From a virus: 20,610 nucleotides of DNA. The stretch covers positions 1-20,610 of IMG/VR virus record IMGVR_UViG_3300046328_000571. The stretch is one strand, 5' to 3'. The position numbers were made by a program, and so were the translations under genes. Shown piece after piece: positions 7,189 to 13,522 of this stretch (positions are counted from its first letter, which is position 1; each line of letters opens with the position of its first letter). Below the pieces are notes generated by a model. The model searched no databases. It worked only from the letters and a program-made list of their open reading frames with translations, and had not been told where the DNA came from.

Positions 7189-7668
7189 ATGACTAAAAGA
7201 AACTTTAGAGGTAAGGTTTATCATTACGATCATGATTGTGGATGGGTGTATGGCTGTTTACATAACGAATGGGAAGGTGGCAGCTTTTTTACACTGATTA
7301 CTAATATTGACGATGAAAAACCAACAACAAACTCTTACAATGTTTTAGCCGGAACTGTAAGCCAATCAACCGGAATTAAGGATAAAAACGGCAAAGAAAT
7401 ATTTGAAGGTGACATTTTGATTGATAGAGAAATTACAGAGGATGGAATTGATATTAGTAGTTATTGCCCTGTTATTTATAACGAAGCAACAGGAAGTTAC
7501 TGTATTGATAATTCTTACTACAAAAATGTTCAGCACCTGGTTAATATGGTTGAGTACTTCGGGATTGGGAATTTAGAAGTAGTTGGTAATGTTTTTGAAA
7601 ATTATGACTTACTGCCTAAAGTAAACTCACCTGATTACATTGAACCAAAAATTGACCTTCCATTTTAA
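7189..7668 (+). CDS. YopX-family phage protein
   Basis: This 159-residue protein matches the YopX family common in Firmicutes and Bacteroidota phages. It begins KRNFRGKVYHY...GWVYG (~3-22), has TVSQSTGIKDKNGKEIFEGD followed by ILI (~55-77), and ends with the typical VVGNVFENYDLL (~137-148). The G-x-K-D-x-x-G-x-x-I-(F/Y)-E-G-D motif is the family hallmark. The molecular role of YopX proteins is not established. It lies among small accessory genes between the recombination module and the helicase. Confidence 0.8.
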   Translation: MTKRNFRGKVYHYDHDCGWVYGCLHNEWEGGSFFTLITNIDDEKPTTNSYNVLAGTVSQSTGIKDKNGKEIFEGDILIDREITEDGIDISSYCPVIYNEATGSYCIDNSYYKNVQHLVNMVEYFGIGNLEVVGNVFENYDLLPKVNSPDYIEPKIDLPF

Positions 7669-7678
7669 AAACAACTGT

Positions 7679-7789
7679 ATGAGAAAGTGGAGCAGGTATT
7701 ACAGAAACCGAATTAGAGAGGATAGAAAGCCTTTAATACGCAGGGTAATGTGTTACGTTAATTTCAAAAAATTCATTAATAAAATCTAA
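7679..7789 (+). CDS. 36-residue highly basic peptide
   Basis: A short frame starts at ATG 7679, ten bases after the YopX stop, and ends three bases before the DUF4406 gene. The product starts MRKWSRYYRNRIREDRKPLI and ends NFKKFINKI, with about a third Arg/Lys. It may be a small nucleic-acid-binding peptide. The support is spacing and strand only. Confidence 0.4.
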   Translation: MRKWSRYYRNRIREDRKPLIRRVMCYVNFKKFINKI

Positions 7790-7792
7790 AAC

Positions 7793-8110
7793 ATGAAAAA
7801 ATGCTATATCGCCGGGCAAATATCCGGGGTACAAATTTCTAAAGCATACAAGAACTTTTTTCTGGCTGAATGTGAACTGGAGAAAATGGGCTATAAGCCT
7901 GTAAACCCAATGGCTTTACCACATAAGCACAATAAGGAATCGAGCAGCTATATGAGAGAGTGCATAGCTGCCTTAATTGAATGCGATTTTATTTACATGC
8001 TGGTAGGATGGGGAGATAGCGAAGGGGCAAAACTTGAATATGATCTTGCAGTAAAATTAGGCATCACAGTTTTGTATCAACCAAAAGAAAGTTTCTATGC
8101 AAAAGGATAA
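7793..8110 (+). CDS. DUF4406 / nucleoside deoxyribosyltransferase-like protein
   Basis: This 105-residue protein matches DUF4406, related to nucleoside 2-deoxyribosyltransferases, which move deoxyribose between bases. Diagnostic segments are the N-terminal CYIAGQISG (~4-12), NPMALPH (~38-44), YMRECIAALIECDFIYMLVG (~53-72), and W-G-D-S-E-G-A-K-L-E-Y-D-L-A-V-K-L-G-I, where the Glu of G-A-K-L-E corresponds to the family catalytic Glu. Phage copies are thought to act in nucleotide salvage or base modification; the substrate here is unknown. It overlaps the next gene by 14 bases. Confidence 0.8.
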   Translation: MKKCYIAGQISGVQISKAYKNFFLAECELEKMGYKPVNPMALPHKHNKESSSYMRECIAALIECDFIYMLVGWGDSEGAKLEYDLAVKLGITVLYQPKESFYAKG

Positions 8111-8435
8111 TTCATTCCGCAAGGCTTTTTACCATCTTAAAATGGCAAACGAATATTTTAGAGATGCACAAAGGGAACACCCTAATAAAGTAAGCGGTGC
8201 AGTTGGTAAGAAGTATGGAGACCGCACCGAATGGATGATGAAAGATTTTAAAAGCAATCCATTATTACCAGGCTTTGCAATTGAGCAATGGAGCAAGGAA
8301 ATGGACAGCGATATTATGTTTCATGAATCAATCAGCAGCAAAGCCTTGAACCTTACAGAAAAGCAAAAAGAGATTTTGGAAACTATCATAGACCAGGTAA
8401 TTGCTGGAGAAGAAATTACAGTTAAAATACAATAG
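8097..8435 (+). CDS. Hypothetical phage protein
   Basis: This 112-residue mostly helical protein starts inside the DUF4406 gene. It contains FRKAFYHLKMANEYFRDAQR (~7-26), KKYGDRTEWMMKDFKSNP (~39-56) and a C-terminal helix LTEKQKEILETIIDQVIAGE (~86-105). No transmembrane segment or catalytic motif is visible. It is the last gene before the promoter and leader at 8471-8577, so it probably ends the preceding transcription unit. Confidence 0.6.
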   Translation: MQKDNSFRKAFYHLKMANEYFRDAQREHPNKVSGAVGKKYGDRTEWMMKDFKSNPLLPGFAIEQWSKEMDSDIMFHESISSKALNLTEKQKEILETIIDQVIAGEEITVKIQ

Positions 8436-8470
8436 TCAAAAAGAATAAAATTTATACAAAAAGATTTGCA

Positions 8471-8491
8471 GAGTTGCTATATTTGCAACTC
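8471..8491 (+). promoter_or_regulatory. Promoter -7 box inside a perfect palindrome
   Basis: GAGTTGC (8471-8477) and GCAACTC (8485-8491) form a perfect 7-bp inverted repeat. Its seven-base centre is TATATTT, so TATATTTG (8478-8485) matches the Bacteroidota -7 consensus TAnnTTTG. An upstream TTTA at 8451-8454 is a possible weak -33 element with 23-base spacing. A regulator bound to this palindrome would cover the promoter. The next gene is the intein-bearing helicase. Confidence 0.55.
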
Positions 8492-8577
8492 AATCACTTA
8501 ACGAAGTAGTGTCCGATAAGTGATTTATTCACTCCATTAAAGGGGGCTTTCAGACACTACCTGTTAGCCCCTTTTTT
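8492..8577 (+). ncRNA. Structured leader or small RNA with pseudoknot and T tract
   Basis: GTAGTGTC (8506-8513) is perfectly complementary to GACACTAC (8553-8560). GGGGGCT (8542-8548) can pair with AGCCCC (8566-8571), which is followed by six T. The two helices interleave and would form an H-type pseudoknot. A further small hairpin (AGTGA with TCACT around 8518-8533) lies in the first loop. The G-rich/C-rich helix plus T tract also looks like a rho-independent terminator placed six bases before the helicase ATG. Either this is an attenuated leader or a short ~85-nt RNA from the 8478 promoter. I do not recognise a known RNA family. Confidence 0.5.
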
Positions 8578-8582
8578 AGTTT

Positions 8583-11381
8583 ATGATTGATATAACAGAA
8601 ACGCCGATTGGCTATCAGGTTGAATTTGAATATAAGCCTTGGATAGTGGATGCAGTAAAAAGAATACCCGGCGCACATTTTAAACAGTTAGACGGTAAGA
8701 AATTCTGGCACGTTCCTTTAAGTTCCAGTAATGCTTTATTAAATTGGGCTGCTAAATTAGGTAAGACACCAAAGGCACAAACTGCTGTAGAGATTGGAGA
8801 AATAGATCCGCTTCCAGAGCTTACAATTGATATTCCACTAAAGATGAAAATGTTTCCGTACCAAGAAAGCGGCGTGGCTTACAATCTTGAAAAAAAGACG
8901 GCAATATTAGGGGATCAGCCTGGCCTGGGTAAAACGATTCAAGCCATTGCAACTGCTGAGGCTTCCGGGTGTAAATGTATTTTAATTATTTGCCCTGCTA
9001 CATTAAAAGAAAACTGGAAAAGAGAGATCGAGGTAAAGTGGACAAATAGCAAAGCATTGATCTTAAGTGATAGCTGTAAAAATACATGGCCAACATTTTA
9101 TAAGGTAGGTATTGTAAAGTATTTCATCACGAATTATGAGAGCTTAAAAAAGTACTTTGTTGAGGGGGTAAATATACCAACAGGCAAAGACGGCAAACCA
9201 GTTCCATTGCGTTTAAATCACATCAAATTTAAAGATACCATTGATCTTTTTGATTGTGTAATTATAGACGAAATCCACAAATGTTTCCCTTATGAAACTA
9301 AAGTATCAACAGAAATAGGGCTTTTAGAAATTGGGCTTATAGTAGAACAAAAGCTGGATATAAAAGTTGCAAGCTTTGACCACAAAAGCAATTCAATAGT
9401 ATTTAAGAAAATAATAAATCACTGGACAAATGAGCTTAAAGAAAGAAGTATTTACAAAATCAGGCACGAAAACGGACTGCTCTACGCAACTGGAAATCAT
9501 AAAATCTATACCGCCAGCGGCGAGTACAAAGAAGTACATAAAATCAAAAGTGGAGAGATGTTGTATATGTTGCAAGAAAACCTTTCTGACAAAAAAGGCA
9601 GGAAAGGCAACTGCAAAATACTGCTCCAGGAGTTGCTTTGCAAAGACAATAAATGCAGATCCGGAAATAAGGAAGAAAATGGACTTGAACAAAAGAAAGC
9701 CGGAAATAGAAAAAATATGTGCTTATTGCTCAGTAAGTTTTTCTATAAAATCCAACGGCAAGGAATCTGCAAAAATTCGGTTTTGCAGTCAAAGCTGCTC
9801 GGCAAAATGGAGAGTAAGAACACCGGAGGCTATTGCTGCAAATCAAACGCAGGAGAAAAGGGAAAAAGCAAGAGTGAATGCACTTCGTATAATGAACGAA
9901 GGTTCAAGAAGGCAAAAAACTTCACAAAGAATGATTGCAAAAAATCCTATGCACAATCAGGAAACAATAGAAAAGCTAAAAAAGGTAATGAGTGGTCGCA
10001 CATTTCTGGCAAGGGGTGGCAATGGCCAATTAACAAAGCAGCAAATAATGCTTTGGGAGGCAATAGGGCTACCGGAATCAGCAATGGAGTTTGCTATACC
10101 AACAAGGATCGTGAAGAGTTTATTCAAAAGCCTACCAAATTCATACAAGGTAGATGTTGCAATAGAAAATATAAAGCTTGCAATAGAAGTGGACGGGAGT
10201 ACCCACAGATTAAAAAAATGGAAATTTCTGGACGCAAGAAAAACAGAAGTGTTAAATGCGTTAGGGTGGAAAGTATTGAGGTTTACAAACCAACAAGTAA
10301 CGGAGAATTTGGATTCAGTTCTATTGTCAATAAAAGAGTTTATGATTTAGAGGTAGCTGATACACATAATTACTTTGCAGATAACATTTTAGTATCAAAC
10401 TGTAAGGATGGGAAAACAATGCAAAGTAAGCTTACAATGGGCATTGCAAAGGGTAAGGAGTACATTTTAGGATTGACAGGAACGCCTGTTGTAAACAAGC
10501 CTATTGACTTAATACCGCAACTGCACATCATTGGCCGCCTTCATAATTTCGGTGGGTACAAAGGCTTTGTAGATAGATACTGTCAAGGTAGAAATCAAGC
10601 AAGTAATTTAAAAGAATTGAATTACTTGTTGCATAAAAACTGTTTTTATCGCAGGGAAAAGAAAGATGTATTAAAAGATTTGCCCGATAAAATGAGGGAG
10701 ATTATCAAGTGTACCATCAGCAACCAGCGAGAGTATGACAAAGCCGAAAATAATCTGGTAAACTATCTCAAAGAAAATTTAGGTAAGACAGATCAGGAGA
10801 TTAGCGTAAGCCTACGTGGTGAGGTTATGGTAATGATTGGTATCTTAAAAAAGATAGCAGCAAAAGGTAAAATAGCAGATGTAATTGAACACATTGAGGA
10901 AGTAGTAGAGGCAGGGGAAAAGATTATTGTATTTGCATGGCACAAGGAAGTAATAGACGAACTGAAAAAAGTAATCACTGGCGCCGTTACCGTTGTAGGT
11001 AACGATAGTATGGAAAGCAGACAAAGATCTGTTGACAGCTTCCAGAATGATCCTAAAGTACAAGTTATCCTATGTAATATTAAATCCGGCGGTGTAGGTA
11101 TCACGTTGACAGCTTCCAGCCGTGTAGCCTTTATTGAATTACCATGGCATCCTGCAGACTGTGAGCAATGCGAAGATAGAGCACATAGGATTGGTCAAAA
11201 AGATAGCGTACAGGTGTCTTACTTCTTAGGTGATGGAACTATTGATGAAAAGATTTACGAGATCATCGAGAATAAAAGAAACATTGTAAACCAGGTTACA
11301 GGGGCAAGTGATGATGTGGAAACGGTAGAAAAGAACATGGTCGATCAGTTGATTGGTATTTTTTCAAAAGCTAAAAATTAA
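8583..11381 (+). CDS. HARP/SNF2-type DEAH helicase precursor with intein
   Basis: This is a 932-residue precursor; removing residues 234-606 leaves a 559-residue superfamily 2 ATPase of the SNF2/SMARCAL1 kind. Order: a HARP-like domain (~1-62, with HFKQLDGKKFWHVPL), Walker A GDQPGLGKT (~110-118), motif Ia (LIICPAT), motif II DEIH at 229-232, then the intein. After it come motif III (LGLTGTPVVNKP), motif IV (IIVFAWHKEVIDEL), motif V (SGGVGITLTASSRV) and motif VI (ADCEQCEDRAHRIGQKD). Such enzymes translocate on duplex DNA and anneal or remodel replication forks. The gene follows its own promoter and leader and precedes a DUF4373 replication gene. The mature protein should be complete only after splicing, since the interruption falls next to the ATP-hydrolysis motif. 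Confidence 0.9.
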   Translation: MIDITETPIGYQVEFEYKPWIVDAVKRIPGAHFKQLDGKKFWHVPLSSSNALLNWAAKLGKTPKAQTAVEIGEIDPLPELTIDIPLKMKMFPYQESGVAYNLEKKTAILGDQPGLGKTIQAIATAEASGCKCILIICPATLKENWKREIEVKWTNSKALILSDSCKNTWPTFYKVGIVKYFITNYESLKKYFVEGVNIPTGKDGKPVPLRLNHIKFKDTIDLFDCVIIDEIHKCFPYETKVSTEIGLLEIGLIVEQKLDIKVASFDHKSNSIVFKKIINHWTNELKERSIYKIRHENGLLYATGNHKIYTASGEYKEVHKIKSGEMLYMLQENLSDKKGRKGNCKILLQELLCKDNKCRSGNKEENGLEQKKAGNRKNMCLLLSKFFYKIQRQGICKNSVLQSKLLGKMESKNTGGYCCKSNAGEKGKSKSECTSYNERRFKKAKNFTKNDCKKSYAQSGNNRKAKKGNEWSHISGKGWQWPINKAANNALGGNRATGISNGVCYTNKDREEFIQKPTKFIQGRCCNRKYKACNRSGREYPQIKKMEISGRKKNRSVKCVRVESIEVYKPTSNGEFGFSSIVNKRVYDLEVADTHNYFADNILVSNCKDGKTMQSKLTMGIAKGKEYILGLTGTPVVNKPIDLIPQLHIIGRLHNFGGYKGFVDRYCQGRNQASNLKELNYLLHKNCFYRREKKDVLKDLPDKMREIIKCTISNQREYDKAENNLVNYLKENLGKTDQEISVSLRGEVMVMIGILKKIAAKGKIADVIEHIEEVVEAGEKIIVFAWHKEVIDELKKVITGAVTVVGNDSMESRQRSVDSFQNDPKVQVILCNIKSGGVGITLTASSRVAFIELPWHPADCEQCEDRAHRIGQKDSVQVSYFLGDGTIDEKIYEIIENKRNIVNQVTGASDDVETVEKNMVDQLIGIFSKAKN
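9282..10400 (+). mobile_element. Intein in the DEAH box of the helicase
   Basis: The 373-residue insert begins with Cys234 and ends with Asn606 before the +1 residue Cys607. Block A is CFPYETKVSTEIGLLEIG, block B is GLLYATGNHKIYTASGEY with the T-x-x-H signature, block F is VYDLEVADTHNYFA, and block G is NILVSN|C. The spliced join would read DEIHK-CKDGKT. The residue before the final Asn is Ser instead of the usual His, which is known in some active inteins but may slow Asn cyclisation. In the helicase frame the middle (~residues 330-560) is low-complexity Lys/Asn/Cys/Gly sequence with no recognisable nuclease domain. The nuclease is in another frame. Confidence 0.9.
9430..10350 (+). CDS. Homing endonuclease (EDxHD/DUF559-type) nested out of frame in the intein
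   Basis: The +1 frame encodes up to 306 residues. Two treble-clef zinc motifs come first (Cys44-x2-Cys47 with Cys65-x3-Cys69, and Cys97-x2-Cys100 with Cys119-x3-Cys123). Then come a basic helical region, the linker FLARGGNGQLTKQQ (~192-205), MEFAIPTR (~219-226), and a Vsr/DUF559-like nuclease core: YKVDVA (Asp242), LAIEVDGSTH (Glu253, Asp255, His259), Asp268 and LGWKVLRF (278-285). This is the arrangement of EDxHD phage homing endonucleases. The stop TAG (10348-10350) lies inside the intein's VYDLE codons. Start is uncertain: ATG 9430, or GTG 9550 directly before the first zinc finger; residues 1-40 look like a shadow of intein block B. Intron- and intein-linked nucleases of this family are established; the fully nested alternate frame is what is unusual here. 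Confidence 0.85.
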   Translation: MSLKKEVFTKSGTKTDCSTQLEIIKSIPPAASTKKYIKSKVERCCICCKKTFLTKKAGKATAKYCSRSCFAKTINADPEIRKKMDLNKRKPEIEKICAYCSVSFSIKSNGKESAKIRFCSQSCSAKWRVRTPEAIAANQTQEKREKARVNALRIMNEGSRRQKTSQRMIAKNPMHNQETIEKLKKVMSGRTFLARGGNGQLTKQQIMLWEAIGLPESAMEFAIPTRIVKSLFKSLPNSYKVDVAIENIKLAIEVDGSTHRLKKWKFLDARKTEVLNALGWKVLRFTNQQVTENLDSVLLSIKEFMI

Positions 11382-11384
11382 GGC

Positions 11385-12227
11385 ATGAAGTATATCCTAC
11401 ATGATACAAATGCCATTGATGATGAGAAAATGACTGAGCTTTTTTTAGAGTACGGATATGAGGGTATAGGGTTGTTTTGGTGTGTGCTTGAAAAGATTGG
11501 AAAGCAAGAAAAACCGATCAAAACCAAGGTGCTAAAATCACAGTTGAAAGTTGGTAAAAAGCTTGACAAATGCTGGAACTTTATGGAAAGTATCGGCATA
11601 CTTTCATCAAACAATGGTGAAACTTTCAATGAACGAATATTATCGTACAGCGAAACCTACAAGATAAAAAAAGAAAAAAACAAAGAAAAAATTTCACAAT
11701 GGCGTGAAAATCAAACAGTTGAAAAAAATGTAACCGGTTACGAACCTTCTTGTAACCCTCCTAAAGTAAAGGAAAGTAAAGTAAAGGAAAGTAAAGTAAA
11801 TAATCCTGTTGTTGATGCTATCGCACCAACGGGAAAATTAGAAATTTTACCTACTGTTTTTTGGAAAGAATTAACAGACGTTTGGTTTAAATTTTATAAA
11901 AAATATTACCTCACTGATCCAAGCTTTAGAGCAGCCGAAGGCAAGCAATTAAAATCAATTTTAACACGGCTCGAAAAAAAGACAAAAGAGAAAGGTTTTG
12001 AATGGACAGAAAAACACTCAGCAGATTGCCTTGCTCAATTTCTGGAACGTGCCAGATCAGATGAATGGCTAAGCAGAAATTTTAGCCTTGCAAACCTCGA
12101 TTCAAAATTTGATATTATCATAACGCAAAAAAATGGACAAGCCTCAAACGCAAAACAACAAACTGGAAAAGTTACAGGTGAACAACTCAACCAGGCATTT
12201 ACTAATTTCTATACACAGCAACAATAA
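11385..12227 (+). CDS. DUF4373 (Lin1244/Lin1753-like) replication protein
   Basis: The N-terminal ~100 residues match DUF4373, a winged-helix-like domain found at the start of many phage and plasmid replication proteins. Matching segments are FLEYGYEGIGLFWCVLEKIG (~22-41) and LDKCWNFMESIGILSSNNGE (~60-79). A Lys/Glu linker follows with a repeated KVKES unit (~127-138). The C-terminal ~110 residues include VWFKFYKKYYLTDPSFRAAE and a tail rich in Gln. It starts three bases after the helicase, so the two are co-transcribed. Probable role: origin recognition or helicase loading, inferred from family and position. Confidence 0.75.
   Translation: MKYILHDTNAIDDEKMTELFLEYGYEGIGLFWCVLEKIGKQEKPIKTKVLKSQLKVGKKLDKCWNFMESIGILSSNNGETFNERILSYSETYKIKKEKNKEKISQWRENQTVEKNVTGYEPSCNPPKVKESKVKESKVNNPVVDAIAPTGKLEILPTVFWKELTDVWFKFYKKYYLTDPSFRAAEGKQLKSILTRLEKKTKEKGFEWTEKHSADCLAQFLERARSDEWLSRNFSLANLDSKFDIIITQKNGQASNAKQQTGKVTGEQLNQAFTNFYTQQQ
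11762..11800 (+). repeat. Short tandem repeat in the DUF4373 linker
   Basis: The unit AAAGTAAAGGAAAGT is repeated with small overlap, encoding KVKES-KVKES-KV. It keeps the frame (15-base period) and sits in a flexible linker, so copy-number change would alter linker length without disrupting the protein. Confidence 0.7.
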
Positions 12228-12228
12228 A

Positions 12229-12783
12229 ATGGCGATTGCTGATAATTTACAGCAGTTTAAAAATAATGGGGTGGTAAATTTTGCAAATATTCTTTCCATA
12301 CCATCAAAAGACAGATTGCCTGAATTGGTACAAATTCACGGCCAGCAAAAAATTCATGCCTTGTTGGTCATGATGCTGGCAGATTTTGCCAATAGTTTTA
12401 ATCTGATCCGGCCAATGACACAAGATCAGATGGTATCAACAGCACTTGAATTAATTGCAACCAGCTATGATGATAACTTAGCTATTGAAGATTTTGCAAT
12501 TTTCTTTAGTGATGCCAAAAGTGCTAAATACGGCAAAGTATTAGACAGAATGGATCAGCAAACGGTTTTTGAATTGTTTGAAAATTACCGCCAAAACAGA
12601 CATAAGGCATACTTACAATCAAAAGAAGAACAAAACGTAAAATTCAAAGGATATGGCCCATCTGACAGGATTTGTGACGATAGGGAGGAAGAACAAAATG
12701 TAATGCGTAAGGAAATGAATAGGTATTATTCTGAAACTGTAATCAAAACCCATACACATGGCAAGAATCCAACTAGTGACTAA
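12229..12783 (+). CDS. Helical hypothetical protein downstream of replication gene
   Basis: The chosen start is ATG 12229, two bases after the preceding stop, giving 184 residues beginning MAIADNLQQFKNNGVVNFAN. An upstream in-frame ATG at 12133 would overlap the DUF4373 gene by 95 bases and add an implausible N-terminus. The body is helical (QKIHALLVMMLADFANSFNL, then MTQDQMVSTALELIATSYDD) and ends in a charged tail. Proteins of this sort follow DUF4373 genes in Bacteroidota phages, so a replication accessory role is plausible but unproven. Confidence 0.65.
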   Translation: MAIADNLQQFKNNGVVNFANILSIPSKDRLPELVQIHGQQKIHALLVMMLADFANSFNLIRPMTQDQMVSTALELIATSYDDNLAIEDFAIFFSDAKSAKYGKVLDRMDQQTVFELFENYRQNRHKAYLQSKEEQNVKFKGYGPSDRICDDREEEQNVMRKEMNRYYSETVIKTHTHGKNPTSD

Positions 12784-12994
12784 CACCGATATTTTCTTAA
12801 GCCATGAATTTGAATTACCGGCTAAAGAACATGATAAGAGCTTTGAGTATAACACAAAGACAAGAGAAAGGTACATACAAAGGAAGATAGGCCAATTTAG
12901 AGTGCAACATATAAAATTTATTCTACGGGCAAAAGAATGGTATATGGAGGCATTGATTGATAGTAAGATTGAGTTTGTGGGAGGGGAGGATTAA
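12758..12994 (+). CDS. Small hypothetical protein abutting the first attC-like site
   Basis: This 78-residue basic protein overlaps the previous gene by 26 bases. It contains FLSHEFELPAKEHDKSF and a helical RERYIQRKIGQFRVQHIKFI followed by LRAKEWYMEAL. Its stop codon TAA (12992-12994) shares bases with the AAC core of the first palindromic site, as seen for the cassette genes downstream. No complementary start sequence for a cassette is visible upstream, so this is either the last fixed phage gene or a cassette whose left boundary was lost. Confidence 0.6.
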   Translation: MARIQLVTNTDIFLSHEFELPAKEHDKSFEYNTKTRERYIQRKIGQFRVQHIKFILRAKEWYMEALIDSKIEFVGGED

Positions 12995-13115
12995 CGCACA
13001 GGGCTTAACGCAGGTGTGGTATTAGATAGGTGATTTACAGCCCTTGTACTTGGCTTGGATATATATGCTGCCGATAGCCTGATTGTCAAGCCACACTTGC
13101 GGTAAACCCAATGTT
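12993..13115 (+). repeat. attC-like site 1
   Basis: The left arm is AAC-gcaca-GGGCTTAACGCAGGTGTGG from 12993. The right arm, read as reverse complement from 13115, is AAC-att-GGGTTTACCGCAAGTGTGG. Three mismatches occur within 19 paired positions of the L stem. The ~75-base centre shares AGCCCTTGTAC (13039-13049) and ATTGTCAAGCC (13082-13092) with site 5. Confidence 0.8.
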
Positions 13116-13143
13116 GGCTGCTGTACGGTAAAAAAATAAAGAA

Positions 13144-13395
13144 ATGACAAAAGAAAGTATCATAGAATTACAAAAGATTGATTGCAACTGTAATGATTGT
13201 AAACACCTTGTCCGTGATTTTGAAAAATATAAATTATTTGATGGTTTATATACAAATGAGAAGGGTCAGGTTACAAGTCCATCACATCGTGTCAATTATG
13301 GTAATTGTCAAAAATTAAATAAGGCGGTATCGTTTATTCCGAATACCTGTCAATTAGAAACGCAAGGCTGCTTTGAACATCGGAGAGTAGTATAG
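13144..13395 (+). CDS. Cassette 2: Cys-rich small protein
   Basis: This 83-residue protein is the only gene of the cassette at 13114-13520. Residues ~12-20 hold IDCNCNDCKHL, and further Cys residues lie at NYGNCQKL, NTCQLETQGCF; the spacing (CxCxxC ... C ... C ... C) suggests one zinc site. The leader is A-rich (GGTAAAAAAATAAAGAA) with no Shine-Dalgarno. The stop is five bases before the AAC of site 2. The function is unknown; similar small Cys proteins are frequent in phage accessory regions. Confidence 0.65.
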   Translation: MTKESIIELQKIDCNCNDCKHLVRDFEKYKLFDGLYTNEKGQVTSPSHRVNYGNCQKLNKAVSFIPNTCQLETQGCFEHRRVV

Positions 13396-13400
13396 CGTAC

Positions 13401-13522
13401 AACGCCTACGGCTTGGCGAAGTGGGGGAATTATACCCACAAAAGCCGATTAGAATTACTAATGTTTAATAACAGATAAAAGATGATAGAAGCAGTCAGCC
13501 CCCATTTTGCCAAACCGATGTT
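13401..13522 (+). repeat. attC-like site 2
   Basis: The left arm is AAC-gccta-CGGCTTGGCGAAGTGGGGG from 13401. The right arm from 13522, reverse complemented, is AAC-at-CGGTTTGGCAAAATGGGGG. The centre shares GATTAGAATTAC (13447-13458) with site 6. The right arm lies inside the 5' end of the methyltransferase reading frame. Confidence 0.8.

Noticed and set aside
8500-8565. An eighth attC-like site (AAC-gaa-GTAGTGTC ... GACACTAC-CT-GTT)
   Set aside because: It lacks the GGGCTT/GGCAT L-box pattern, is half the length of the other sites, bounds no cassette, and the same bases are better explained as a structured leader.
9430-10350. Two sequencing frameshifts that moved an in-frame intein endonuclease out of frame
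   Set aside because: The helicase frame stays free of stops through the whole region, which random indels would not explain; kept as the main way to refute the finding.
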